Below are positions 1-10,048 of a stretch of DNA of 64,000 bases, piece by piece (positions within the stretch are counted from its first letter, which is position 1; each line of letters begins with the position of its first letter). The notes under the pieces are model-generated. The model saw nothing but the letters and a program-made list of their open reading frames with translations, made no database searches and was not told where the DNA came from. The position numbers were made by a program, and so were the translations under genes. Location: assembly GCF_963855985.1 (NCBI RefSeq), contig NC_087096.1, positions 434,001 to 498,000 on the forward strand. Direction: 5' to 3'. The stretch comes from Ostrinia nubilalis (Eukaryota; Arthropoda; Insecta; Lepidoptera; Crambidae).

Positions 1-35
1 CTCCGGCTCGCTCGGCCGCGCCGCGCCCCGCCGCG

Positions 36-40
36 TCAGT
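36..40 (+). promoter_or_regulatory. Possible initiator (TCAGT)
   Basis: TCAGT matches the arthropod initiator core and sits in the GC-rich start of exon 1. I found no TATA box upstream (only 35 bases are available) and no clear downstream promoter element at +28. This is weak evidence from a 5-bp motif. Confidence 0.25.
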
Positions 41-169
41 CCGCCGCGAACCGTCGTGGGGGTAGCGTCGTCGCTCGCACATCCTCGCACCAGCAACCGG
101 GCAACCGCAGCCGGCACCCGTCCGAGCATACAACAGCGAGATACACTCGTAAAAGTGTCAAGTTAATTG

Positions 170-205
170 ATGATTGTGCCGACTCAAATCACAGTCGCGA
201 GTTAG
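170..205 (+). promoter_or_regulatory. Upstream ORF, 11 codons, in fascin 5' UTR
   Basis: The only ATG in exon 1 (170-172) opens a frame of eleven codons closed by TAG at 203-205, wholly inside the leader. The next ATG of the spliced mRNA is the fascin start at 31423. A short, self-contained upstream ORF can lower translation of the main frame; whether this one does is inference. Its effect would depend on the true transcription start. Confidence 0.45.
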
Positions 206-488
206 GTTTTTTAATCATAGTGCAACTGTGCTTTCGTCCCGCGATCTACTCGGCTGCATTTCTTTGGTGTGAGCTTGCTGAAGTGTGAAAAGGTGAGTTT
301 TTGCTTTGATATTTGCAAGAATGTGTTGCCGGCCGGCGGCGGGCGCGGTCCCGGGATCGATGCGCGCGGGATGGGGCTCACCCTCCGCGCGAGGGCGCCG
401 CTCGCCTGATCTTGAGCATGATTCTTGAGTTGATGATCATATTCATGTCTTATGTTTAACGGAACATTGGCTCAGGCAATATGAACTA

Positions 489-3209
489 ATGCTGAGCATT
501 AATAATTATAAGCTTATTAGTTCATTCACTAGAGAGTTAGCTATTCGTGGAGGGTCACTAATATTAATAAATGATAAATTAAAATGTAAAGAGCGTAAAG
601 ATATTGTATCTCTCTCTGTCGAGCGAACTATTGAGCTGTCATGTGCAGAACTGGACGACTATGTTATTGTATGTGTATATAGACCCCCATCTAGTAACTA
701 TGAATTATTTGAAACCACAATGGAAGAGGTACTTAGAAGAGTGTGTAATAGTTCAAAGAAAGTAGTTGTATGTGGAGACTTTAATATTAATATAATAGAA
801 GATTCCTCTCTTTCAATACGGTTTTTAAATTTATTCAAATCTTTTAACTTGTTAAATCTTTTCTCTGAACCAACTAGGGTGACTCCAACATCAGCTACTT
901 GCTTAGACAATATATTCTGTAACTGCTTAGTGCTAGAGAAATCAATAATAAATTTTGTTAATTCTGATCATTGCGGTCAAATAGTGTCATTTCAACACCA
1001 TTTTGTGCCATCGAGCAAGGAAATAGAATATAGACCAGTCACTGCATCCCAGAAAGACAAATTTAAATCTCAAATATCTAATAAGGTCCCACTTTTGCAT
1101 TATTTTAACTGTAGTATAAATATTTTATATGAGCAATTATTTGAATTAATTAAAAATGAGTTCAATAAAACTTTTCCTAAGAAAACAATTATTATTAAAA
1201 ACAATAAAACTAAATTCAGTGACTGGGCTACAGTAGGTATTTATATTAGTAGGAAAAAAATGTTTGAATTATATGGTAGAAAAGCCTATAGTAGCGACCC
1301 GGACTTTATAGAATATGTAAAAAAATACTCAAAAGTTTTTAAACAAGTTTGTACCATGGCAAAATCTATTTACATACGTGACAAAATTAAAAACTCTGGC
1401 AACAAAATTAAAGCTACTTGGAATTGTATTAATAAAGAAACTTGTAGAATTATATCTCGGGATGACACATTCGCATTAAAAATTGATAATAAGTATATTA
1501 AATGCAATGATAAGGTAGCAAACGCATTCGAAGGTTACTTCTCAAATGTACCAATCATAACAACAAGCAATCTTAATTCATGTTCATATCAGGCAATATC
1601 TCTTCTCGAGGGTTGTGTTGATGTTTGCAATAGCCCATTAAAATTTAGACAAATAGACCCCATAGTTATTATAAAAACTTTCAAAGAACTAAATATAAAA
1701 AAGACAGAGGATATATGGGGCATATCAACAGACATAATAAAACCCATCATTCCTCTTATAGCTCCCCATTTAGCTCATATCTTTAATGAATGTATTAACG
1801 AAGGTCAGTTCCCTACCCTGATGAAACATAGTAAAATCATACCATTATTTAAAGCAGGAGACAAAAGTGACCCATCCAACTTTAGACCTATATCGATACT
1901 ACCTGCGCTCAGTAAAATATTTGAAAAAATTATTTTCAATCAACTACTGTCTCATTTTAACTTAAATAAACTGTTTCATGAAAAACAATATGGGTTCACA
2001 AAAGGGAAAAGTACGACCGATGCAGGGGTTGCTCTTATCAAACACATTTTCGATGCTTGGCAGGAGAAAAAGGATGCTATTGGTGTATTTTGTGACTTAT
2101 CGAAGGCGTTTGACTGTGTTGATCATCAAACTCTGTTATTTAAGCTAGAACATTATGGCGTATCAGGCAAGGCCTTAAGCCTATTACACTCTTACCTCTC
2201 AGACAGATTACAAAAAGTAAATATTCACGGAACTAACTCTTCGGGCGCCCCCCTAAAAATGGGAGTGCCCCAAGGCTCAATACTGGGACCATTGCTCTTT
2301 CTGATTTATATAAATGATCTACCTTTTTATTCAAAGGACCTTTGTGAGATAGTATTATTTGCTGATGACACTTCTTTAATTTTTAAAACTGACAGGCGTC
2401 AGGAAATATTTGACGACGTGAATAATGCTCTTTCCAAAGTATTAGACTGGTTTACAACTAATAATTTGCTATTAAACGCAAAAAAAACTAAATGTTTAAA
2501 ATTCACTATGCCTAATGTCAAACAAGTTAATACTAATATTACAGTAAATAATGAACGCATTGAACTGATAAACTCTACTGTCTTTCTAGGTATTACCCTA
2601 GACTGTAAATTACAATGGGGCCCCCATATTGCTGCCTTGGCGGGAAGACTTAGTTCAGCTGCCTTTGCGGTGAGAAAGATCAGAAACTTGACTGATGTTG
2701 AAACAGCAAGGCTTGTATATTTTAGTTATTTTCATAGTATTATGTCTTATGGTCTTTTACTGTGGGGCTCAGCAGCAGACATAGAATCAATTTTCATTTT
2801 ACAGAAAAGAGCTGTTCGGGCAATATACGGTCTTAAACCACGTGACTCGCTTAGAGAAGTTTTTAAAGAAATCAATATATTGACTGTGGCTTCGCAATAC
2901 ATATTTGATAACATTATGTATGTCCGTAAACATATACATTTATTTACTAAGAAAAGTGACGTCCACTCATTTAACACGAGACATAAGAATAAACTTGCTG
3001 TTCCATCATTTAGGTTGCATAAGATAGGTAATTCATTCTTGGGGAAATGTATTACCATATTTAACAAAATACCACACAACCTTGTCGAATTGCCAATAAA
3101 CAAATTTAAGATACATATAAAAAATACCCTTATGTCCAAAGGGTACTACAAGGTTCGAGACTATATTGATGACAAGGATGCGTGGTCAGTTCAGTCTGCA
3201 CATATTTGA
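489..3209 (+). CDS. LINE ORF2: AP endonuclease (partial) + reverse transcriptase, 906 aa
   Basis: The protein copies element RNA into DNA by target-primed reverse transcription. The N-terminal part keeps the back half of an apurinic-like endonuclease: a YRPP block, GDFN at residues 96-99 and the SDH motif at 159-161. The reverse transcriptase follows: a FRPIS block, FCDLSKAFD with catalytic Asp536, a GVPQGSILGP block, and FADD at 624-627 with the catalytic Asp pair 626/627. The C-terminal part has the usual Jockey-superfamily tail (LWG block, RAIYGL). The frame has no stop or shift over 2.7 kb. Homology runs in frame about ten codons upstream of the ATG, so the original protein was longer; the ATG used here is simply the first one left after truncation. 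The clade within the Jockey superfamily is not certain. Confidence 0.9.
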   Translation: MLSINNYKLISSFTRELAIRGGSLILINDKLKCKERKDIVSLSVERTIELSCAELDDYVIVCVYRPPSSNYELFETTMEEVLRRVCNSSKKVVVCGDFNINIIEDSSLSIRFLNLFKSFNLLNLFSEPTRVTPTSATCLDNIFCNCLVLEKSIINFVNSDHCGQIVSFQHHFVPSSKEIEYRPVTASQKDKFKSQISNKVPLLHYFNCSINILYEQLFELIKNEFNKTFPKKTIIIKNNKTKFSDWATVGIYISRKKMFELYGRKAYSSDPDFIEYVKKYSKVFKQVCTMAKSIYIRDKIKNSGNKIKATWNCINKETCRIISRDDTFALKIDNKYIKCNDKVANAFEGYFSNVPIITTSNLNSCSYQAISLLEGCVDVCNSPLKFRQIDPIVIIKTFKELNIKKTEDIWGISTDIIKPIIPLIAPHLAHIFNECINEGQFPTLMKHSKIIPLFKAGDKSDPSNFRPISILPALSKIFEKIIFNQLLSHFNLNKLFHEKQYGFTKGKSTTDAGVALIKHIFDAWQEKKDAIGVFCDLSKAFDCVDHQTLLFKLEHYGVSGKALSLLHSYLSDRLQKVNIHGTNSSGAPLKMGVPQGSILGPLLFLIYINDLPFYSKDLCEIVLFADDTSLIFKTDRRQEIFDDVNNALSKVLDWFTTNNLLLNAKKTKCLKFTMPNVKQVNTNITVNNERIELINSTVFLGITLDCKLQWGPHIAALAGRLSSAAFAVRKIRNLTDVETARLVYFSYFHSIMSYGLLLWGSAADIESIFILQKRAVRAIYGLKPRDSLREVFKEINILTVASQYIFDNIMYVRKHIHLFTKKSDVHSFNTRHKNKLAVPSFRLHKIGNSFLGKCITIFNKIPHNLVELPINKFKIHIKNTLMSKGYYKVRDYIDDKDAWSVQSAHI

Positions 3210-3438
3210 TGTACTTAAATTTGACTATTCTTACCGTTAGATAATTCCTGGCAATAAGTGGTGACTGAGTTTGTTCCGGCGTTTCTTCTCAGCACTTGCC
3301 ATATGTTTGTCTCGAAGCGCTGGTAGGGCCCAAAAGATAAGGAGACATGTAAAGTGCCCCATAAGGGCTACCTTTTCTTTTTTTATTATTTTCTATTGAC
3401 GTTCATAAGTGCCACTTGTGGTCTAAACTGAATAAATA

Positions 3439-3486
3439 TTTTTTGATTTTGATTTTGATTTTTTGATTTGATTTTGATTTTGAGCG
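3439..3486 (+). repeat. (TTTTGA)n-like LINE 3' tail
   Basis: Imperfect TTTTGA/TTTGA repeats directly precede the right-hand target duplication of the LINE. The same tail in reverse complement appears at 58303-58356. Confidence 0.8.
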
Positions 3487-3580
3487 CGCTCGCCGGTTTG
3501 TTATGATATGAATTATTTATAAACATTATTGTATGCAGGTACGTGCTCGGAACGATAGTCGTTTTTCTAGGGGGATGGTT

Positions 3581-4411
3581 GGGTAATTCCGTATTCGACC
3601 CACGACAACTCAACCCACTCATTATTTTTTCCTTAACCAACCCAATTTTGTTCCTTACTCTACCCACAACAAATTTTTAATTTTATGTTCCTTATTCACC
3701 CCAAAAACATTCCTAGCTCAACCCATTTTAAAACCACTTAAAAAATATAAGATTTTTATGTACGGTCAGAATAAAAATATATTTTTTAGAAATTTAAGCT
3801 CAGTTAACTTTTGTGTTAAGATCGTTCTATTAAATAAAACTGCAGGACTTCTGATACAATAATATATTTCAAAAACGTTTTTCACAAAAGGACACAAATC
3901 AAATAATGACTAATTAGAATCTACTATAAATCTACTATAAATCAAACGACTGTGATTTTTTATTAAATCAGTATAACCAAGCGATGGCGTATAATTTTTT
4001 TCCTAGACACTTGTTCATGAATGAACAAATATTTCAAATAATACAATGTATTTCATCTTTTTTTTCAAGCGGTATGAGATGACAAAAGAAAAATAATAAA
4101 AGTATTCATGTGGACAGCTAATCCCGCGGTAAAAGTTTTCAGCCTCTTAATTTGTTTATGTATTTACCTTAAAGTAAAATAAAATCTTGTAAATACTAGT
4201 ATGTATATGTATTTATCATTATTAAATTTCTGAAAAAACAGTAAACGTTGTTTTGCTATCCATACTTATTTTTGGTATATTTACTTTGGGTTGAGTAAGG
4301 AATGCATTTGGGTATAATAACGAAATTATGTAACGGGTTGAGCTAGGAATACTAATTTGGGATGAGTGAAGAAATGGGTTGAGTTGTCATGGGTCGAATA
4401 CGGAATAACCC
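3581..4411. mobile_element. 831-bp TIR transposon with 16-bp word arrays, 8-bp TSD
   Basis: The ends are inverted repeats, GGGTAATTCCGTATTCGACC on the left and the reverse complement of GGGTTATTCCGTATTCGACC on the right. The flanks carry an exact 8-bp duplication, GGATGGTT, at 3573-3580 and 4412-4419. Each end holds six diverged copies of one 16-bp word, consensus TTCCTTACTCAACCCA. On the left they are direct, at 3587, 3602, 3629, 3651, 3688 and 3710. On the right they are reverse-complemented, at 4287, 4309, 4334, 4358, 4375 and 4390; the copy at 4287 matches the consensus exactly. The centre (about 3726-4286) is AT-rich with no coding sequence, so the copy is non-autonomous. An 8-bp duplication fits hAT or P-type elements, but I do not recognise the ends. 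The arrays look like transposase-binding sites (inference). Confidence 0.85.
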
Positions 4412-4419
4412 GGATGGTT

Positions 4420-6573
4420 TAATGAGAATAGTCTCGGTCAGCGCTCTCCGTTCCTATTAGAATCTATGAGTGCGTAAAGTTGCAGATAATTTAAAATACC
4501 GCTATCGTAAACCCGTAATACATTTATGTTTTTGTACCTGAAAATATAAAATTACACCGCATAGAAATGATATTCCAACAATATTCATTCTTCCTTTTTA
4601 TCCGCGGATCTACCCTCAAAAAATTAATGTGTCCAGTTTTGTTATTTATGTAGTTTTATATCTTGTTATGTATTACAACTACGGTTTTCTGTAAAACTTG
4701 ACATCATAATTGATGGCTGCATAGCATTATTTACACATACCTTAATACCGATTTTACGATTACACTAGGTAATTGCAAATCAGAATCCTGTTTTCCTGGA
4801 TGCCTTGGACATTATATTTATACCTAAGTTATTGTACACCAGGAAAACTATGGACTACCAGGAAAATCGAGTCAATGATGCGTTTTACATCGTGTCAGTC
4901 AGTCATTGAGATATTTAAATGCGAGAAAATAATAGTTTCTGATTATCTTTTTTTATCTGGAGATGAAATACCTTAAAATTCCTTTTGTGTTTTTCATTAC
5001 TTATTTTTATGGCGTACTTAGCTAGAAAATTTTTATAACACATTATAAAATATCTTCTGTATGTTTCTTATTCATCGGGTTGATTTCAGATGACGAAGTT
5101 AACTCTGAAAATAGTTTTCTACCATTCAAAATGAAAGAAAAATATATACTTATTATTCTCCTCAGTTTACCAGTAAAGGTGAAACGTGAATAAATTTAAA
5201 AAGTAAAATTCACTTATGGTAGTAGTAGTACTCGTAGTAGTAGTACAGTAGTAGTAACATGCTTTGTTTTGCTTAAAATATTTGCTTAAGGCTTGGTATT
5301 TCTGCTAAAGTAGGTATTTCGCGCTGTCAAAATCTGCGCGCGCAATACTTCGCCGAAGACAGCGCGCCAAAGGGCTCTCGCGGCTACACAGTATAGAAAT
5401 ACGCAGTTGGTTAGGTTAGGTTGACTTCCTTCCGTTCAAGCGTCACACTCACAGCACTTTCTAATACAAATCAAAATATCCAAGTTATTAAAACAACTTT
5501 CAGAATTTTTGGGAATATATTTTAGAATCGAATAAATATAAAATATAACTGCCAAAGTAAACACGGTTCAAAGAGGCGTGGCGTCACCCAACCTTCCGGA
5601 AGTTCCACGCCGGCCAAAAGAATTTCAAGATTACGTCACCCGACCTATCGGTAGATCCTCGGGAGCTTGAGCGATTGGAAAAACATTTTATGATCAGTTA
5701 CTCGTAGTAGCGATTATTTAGAGCTTGGATAATAAATTATAGTTGTTGCAATTCACGAAACTTTGCATGTGGTTAATTACATTAATCAGTACACGCATCA
5801 ATTTTGTTCAGTCTTTTTGTTTATTAATAAATAAAAATAACATACTAAAATTGCATACATATTTGTTTGTATTGGTCTGGGTCTTCCATAATTTATATAT
5901 AACGTATGTAGGTACGGGGCTCTGTGTCGAAAATCACTATGAGCATCACACGCGGTTACCTGCCGCAGGCACCCGCTCTGAGCACTCATGGGAGTTTATG
6001 CAGAGGTCGCTAGAGTTTGACTTTGTTTATAGTCATTACGAAGCAGATTTTGATGGGAAACTGCACTGTCTTGAATTCGAAAGGGTAATTTGACGGTGTT
6101 AGGGGAATTCTAGGAATAAATGCAGAGCCTCCTCATTGAGATTGAGACATTTCAATTTGAGATTTCACTTGACATTGATTGCAATCTGACATGGAGTTTT
6201 CAAACATTTGTAAAAATAAAAAGTAATTAAATCAAAAGCAGTAAGTATCTAGTATTGATATCAACTTCGAAGCAAATGACTCCCAAAATAACTTTCTACC
6301 CCTTTTACACGTTTGTCATGAATTATAATATTAAGGAATTGTTAAGCAAAATTTCAAGTAGATTGAACCAAAGAATCACTTTGTCCCATACAAACTTTGC
6401 CCCCTTTTTTCACCCCCTTCATTTCATGACCCCATTTCAGAAAATCGGATGCCTACGTCATACAAAGAACACACCTTCCTTCCATCTCTCGTTAATATAG
6501 GTCCACACAAATAAAGAATGTTTGACTTCGACTTTAATAATTATGCTCTTACATAATTATAATTATAAATAAA
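4420..6573. other. Intron 1 sequence without recognised gene
   Basis: AT-rich intron. It contains a TAG microsatellite near 5217-5250, a GGTTAGGTTAGGTT run near 5410 that is too short to be telomeric, and at about 5590-5605 an ETS-type CCGGAAGT core with an imperfect heat-shock-like TTC/GAA arrangement between GGCGTGG/CCACGCC arms. Short open frames here show no family features. Confidence 0.6.
5217..5250. repeat. (TAG)n microsatellite, interrupted
   Basis: Runs of GTA/TAG triplets broken by ACTCG and ACAG interruptions. Confidence 0.85.
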
Positions 6574-7398
6574 CTAGCTTTCCGCCCGCCGCTTCGCCCG
6601 CGTACAATTTTTCGGTTTTTATATAACCTATTACACTCAGATAAATAATGTGGCTTTCTATTGGTGAAAGATTTTTTAAAATAGGTTCAGCAGATCCCGA
6701 GATTACCCCTTACAATTTAACAAATATACAAACACACAAACTTTACCTCTATACAATGTGTCCGGGCTTGTAGTGATCAAACTTTAAGGGCATAATCGGT
6801 TAAGTCGGCATAACAAGTCGGCGGCTAGTATGTAATCGGAATAGGTTGTGTGATTCTTTCAGGCAGTGCATTTTCGCATGTCGCGTGCGCTATAGAAACC
6901 GCTGGGAAGGGGTATCTTTGTTCAACAATTACGTCAAAACTAATAAACGTAGACTGATAAATTTACATTCGTTTTGTAGAATAGCTCAAATACTAATAAT
7001 ACAATGCAAATAAAACATACCTTAACGATCTGGTTTTTCTTGTATTGGAAAATAACTGAAAAAGAAGTGAAAAAAGTCATGTTTTTTTCTAATTAAATCC
7101 ATTCTTACTCCCTTAAAATGTATGAAACTTGTATCTGTTTTCTACTTCTACTACTAGATAATTTTATTGGCTATCGTATGATATAAATTTTTTACTTATT
7201 AGTGTTAAGCTACCCACGCTATCACTTATTTTTGAAGAAAGAGGTGAAAACTTAAAATTAAAAACTTAAATCCTTGTAATTTTGCGAGAAATGGGTCAAG
7301 CCCCAAATTTGAAGTATTTTCATCGATATAATTGTCCATAGATTACGCCCTTAAGGTTTGATCACTACATGCCCGGACACACTGTATAAATTAGATAA
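6574..7398 (-). mobile_element. Lep1-like Helitron fragment split by a MITE
   Basis: On the - strand the copy ends in ...GCGGAAAGCTAG (plus-strand CTAGCTTTCCGC at 6574-6585). It closely matches the copy at 52957-53154, with shared blocks such as 'ggtgaaagatttttt' and 'gatcccgagattacccc'. Here the sequence stops at about 6750 in the 'acctct' block and resumes at 7385-7398 (tataaattagata), because another element has inserted. The CTAG 3' end and the family resemblance support Helitron-type rolling-circle DNA; no coding sequence is present. Confidence 0.7.
6752..7386. mobile_element. ~635-bp MITE with ~45-bp TIRs, nested in Helitron copy
   Basis: The terminal inverted repeats read TACAATGTGTCCGGGCTTGT on the left and, reverse-complemented, TACAGTGTGTCCGGGCATGT on the right. 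They continue through TAGTGATCAAAC for about 45 bp. Flanking TATA on both sides (6750-6753, 7385-7388) makes the duplication either TA (Tc1/mariner-like) or TATA. Comparison with the uninterrupted Helitron copy at 52957-53154 (cctctttataatatt) slightly favours TATA. No transposase coding sequence is visible inside. Confidence 0.8.
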
Positions 7399-7526
7399 AG
7401 ATAGGTAATTTGAAACCCTATTTTGTTTTATTCTTTTTTTATTTTAATTATTTCACAATCTAAACTAATATTTACAGTAAGTAAATGCTAAATAGTAAAT
7501 ATTATTTTGGATTGTTAAATATCCTA

Positions 7527-7896
7527 TCCTACTAATATTATAAAGGCGAAAGTTTGGATGTCATGATGTCTGGATGTCTGGATGTTTGTTACTCTTTCAC
7601 GCAAAAACTACTGAACGGATTTTGTTGAAACTTATCAGTATTATTGTTTATAACCCAGATTAACATATAGGCTAACTTATGTCGATATGTGACAAATAAA
7701 TTTCAATAAATAAATAAGACGTGTAAAAAGCGCCATCTACCTATCGTCATTGGTTAAAATCTACAGCGCTTGACAAACTACTGTATGACGTTCGTAAATA
7801 TTCATTCAGGGGAAGCCGTGAAACGCCATCTATCAACATGATATCTAACGGGGGTAAAACGAGGTCCACGCGAACGAAGTCGCGGGCGGCCGCTAG
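7527..7896 (+). mobile_element. Lep1-like Helitron, 370 bp
   Basis: The copy begins TCCTACTAATATTATAAA after an A and ends GCGGCCGCTAG before a T. That fits Helitron rules: 5' TC, 3' CTRR, insertion between A and T, no duplication. A GC-rich block able to form a hairpin lies just before the end. The 5' part ('gcgaaagtttggatg', 'ttactctttcacgc') matches, in reverse, the copies at 40551-40882 and 54508-54692. It is non-coding, so non-autonomous. Confidence 0.8.
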
Positions 7897-9138
7897 TTTA
7901 TAATAGGTAGCTTTCCCTCCGCAACCTTATTGGTATTCCATGTATGTGTCTTTTAACTGATTTCTGTTAAACATTTCATGTAAAATTTTTCCAGTTATAA
8001 CTCCATTTACATCTGCATCTGTAAACAAGGGTTCATGTTCTCCAGCCCAGATGCCGAGTAAACAGAATCGTCTTTCAGTGACGTGCAGCTGCCCCTATAT
8101 TTGACCCACTGACCTAATTTTTTATTATTTATTTGTATCAGTGTGCTCTTCTAATAGGTGTAAGACGATTGTATGTAGGCACTATTAATCCTTCAAGGCC
8201 CGCGAATCTAGACATAATAGATAATCAATTGTTATGACATTAATGAATGCCGTCTGGGACTCAAGCGGTTAATATGTAATTTCAACTCATTGGTTTTGTC
8301 TCATATTTAAGGAATTTACTATGTATCATGAGTAGAGTCTTCGTTTAAAAGGATGCGAACGATTTAAATTTCAATAGGTAGACAAAATTGATAATTCTTA
8401 ATTATCAAATATTTTAGCTTTCTCCAGTAACACTGATATTATTATACTGTGACTCGTCAAAGTCATCATTGTCAAAAATATTGACAAATCGCGAACTGTC
8501 ACGTCCAAAAAACTGACACGCGTCCGTCCTCCGTAAGCGCCACCGCGCGACTGATTGAGATTGTCCAAGCCGTCATGGACGATTTTTTCCACATTTTTTA
8601 ACATAGTAACTAAATAAGACGCAATATAAAAATTCCATCCGTTAAAAGCCCTCAAGTTATTTCTGAACTTTAGTTTAGTAAAAGATTTAGAATCTCAAAT
8701 CGCTTATTTAAAAAATAAAACCATAATTAGAAAACGAATAGAGGTAACTTTGGGAATTTATTCTATCGAGTCAACTTCATCAAATCGTGTTTCCATCCGT
8801 TAATAGCCCTAGAAAATATCCTCAACTATGCCCAATAAAAATCTTAGCCTTTAATTTTACTGTTTAGTACCTCAAAAATGAAAAATGAAAACCTCATTTT
8901 CGCCATTTTCTCTGCTACCCGGCCTTAATTAAAAATCCAACATTGTATTCTCACATCTTCCGGCATAGTGTATATTTTGCAGATCGCAGGTACCTAAAAC
9001 ATCTGCTGATTTCTCCAGCGAAGTTTCGGGAACACCGTTATATGCGCGAAGAGCCTCAAAATGCGGCGTCATCCTACGCTCATTAACATAAATCCTGTTG
9101 AATCCTTTCCAATAAATATACTCGTATACTTGAATGTT
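7897..9138. other. Intron 1 sequence without recognised gene
   Basis: AT-rich. A direct repeat of about 20 bp (TCCATCCGTTAAAAGCCCT and a one-base variant) occurs near 8635 and 8793, about 157 bp apart, hinting at an old repeat. A GC-richer patch at 8500-8580 opens a short minus-strand frame with no recognisable domain. Nothing else is supported. Confidence 0.5.
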
Positions 9139-9150
9139 ATTTAGGCTATT

Positions 9151-10009
9151 TTTTTTTCCCCAAGGGTCGGTGCTTGGACCGGTCTTATATAATATTTATA
9201 CATCAGACCTGCCGACCTCAGATGATGTCACGGTTGCTACATATGCTGACGATATTGCTTTCTTGGCTGCAGACAAAGACCCTATATCAGCAAGTGAAAA
9301 GCTTCAGAGACTGCTGAATGCTACGTCAGATTGGCTTCATAAATGGCGTATACAAGCCAGTGCGCAGAAATCCAACCACATAACTTTCACTTTGAGGAGA
9401 GGAGACTGTCCCCCCGTCTGCCTGGGAAGGAATGTTCTGCCTCAGACCAACTGTGTAAAATACCTCGGCTTTCATTTGGATAGACGGCTGACTTGGAAGG
9501 ACCACATAAAAATGAAAAGAGACCAAATTAACCACAAATTCAGGAATCTATATTGGATGATGGGCAGGAATTCGGTTCTCTCCCTGGACAATAAACTTCT
9601 GATATACAATTCCATCCTGAAGCCAATATGGACATATGGTATCCAGTTGTGGGGAGTTGCCAGCAAGAGTAATATCGCGTGCCTGCAAAGGGTGCAGAAC
9701 AACATATTGAGGAATATTGCGAATGCCCCGTGGTTCACGAGGAATGATGAAATACACGAGTACTTGAACATTGAAACCGTGGCCGCAGAAATAGAGCGAT
9801 ACAAGAAACTGCACATCGAACGTCTTACTCATCACCCCAATCCACTCGCCTATGGATTACTGGAGAATGACAACGTGGTTAAAAGGCTAAAAAGAAACCA
9901 CGTAATTTAAGAAGACAGATTAGGCATAGGCCAGCTGCTCTTTAACAATAAAATGACACTCAACATATCTGATTATAGTCTGGCGACTGATTGCAGAAAT
10001 CATTATCAC

Positions 10010-10036
<27 letters not shown>
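9151..10036 (+). mobile_element. 5'-truncated Jockey-clade LINE with poly(A)
   Basis: The copy ends in a run of about 27 A (about 10011-10037). It is bounded by a 12-bp duplication, ATTTAGGCTATT, at 9139-9150 and 10037-10048. It keeps only the C-terminal half of the reverse transcriptase plus a short 3' UTR. Insertion by target-primed reverse transcription with heavy 5' truncation explains the structure. It is sense to fascin, in intron 1. Confidence 0.92.
9160..9910 (+). pseudogene. Jockey reverse transcriptase C-terminal fragment
   Basis: The frame enters at the PQGSVLGP block (motif B), then shows ATYADDIAF, whose YADD carries the catalytic aspartates. It continues through the typical Jockey tail (KYLGFHLDRRLTWKDHI, YGIQLWG, LQRVQNNILRNI, APWFTRN) to a TAA at 9908. 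Fingers, motif A, endonuclease and ORF1 are missing, so no active enzyme is possible. There is no internal stop or frameshift over about 250 codons, so the copy is fairly young. An apparent ATG at 9134 lies in flanking DNA and is not the natural start. Confidence 0.9.
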
Positions 10037-10040
<4 letters not shown>

Positions 10041-10048
10041 AGGCTATT

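Larger units (their letters stand above)
1..292 (+). other. sn: Fascin exon 1, non-coding 5' UTR (5' end may lie outside window)
   Basis: This is a GC-rich leader ending in AAAAG and followed by a strong donor, GTGAGT, at 293-298. No reading frame of any length starts here, and the first coding exon lies 31 kb downstream. A non-coding leader exon before a very long first intron is common for insect fascin, so I infer that this is exon 1. An arthropod-type initiator-like TCAGT sits at 36-40 and could mark a start site; no TATA box is visible. The only ATG in the exon opens an 11-codon upstream ORF. Linkage of this exon to the coding exons rests on the donor and on position, not on a transcript. 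Confidence 0.6.
407..3486 (+). mobile_element. 5'-truncated LINE (Jockey/CR1-like non-LTR retrotransposon)
   Basis: The copy is bounded by an 8-bp duplication, CGCTCGCC, at 399-406 and 3487-3494. It has an AATAAA near 3430 and ends in a (TTTTGA)n-like tail (about 3439-3486), typical of CR1/Jockey-superfamily elements that end in short tandem repeats rather than poly(A). It carries one long endonuclease/reverse-transcriptase frame. The start is truncated inside the endonuclease domain: the in-frame TEHWL block at about 459-473 precedes the first ATG, and an in-frame stop lies at 426-428, so ORF1 and the first part of EN are absent. It lies in fascin intron 1, sense to the gene, only about 114 bp after the exon 1 donor. 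The open frame suggests a young insertion. Confidence 0.88.

Noticed and set aside
5408..5423. GGTTAGGTTAGGTT as telomeric TTAGG repeat
   Set aside because: Only two to three units, inside an intron; too short for an interstitial telomere.
5590..5606. Heat-shock element
   Set aside because: The third pentamer does not match; an ETS-type CCGGAAGT core is an equal reading, and neither can be shown functional.
8398..8655. Minus-strand 85-codon frame near a GC-rich patch
   Set aside because: No domain, no splice context, and codon use like the surrounding non-coding DNA.
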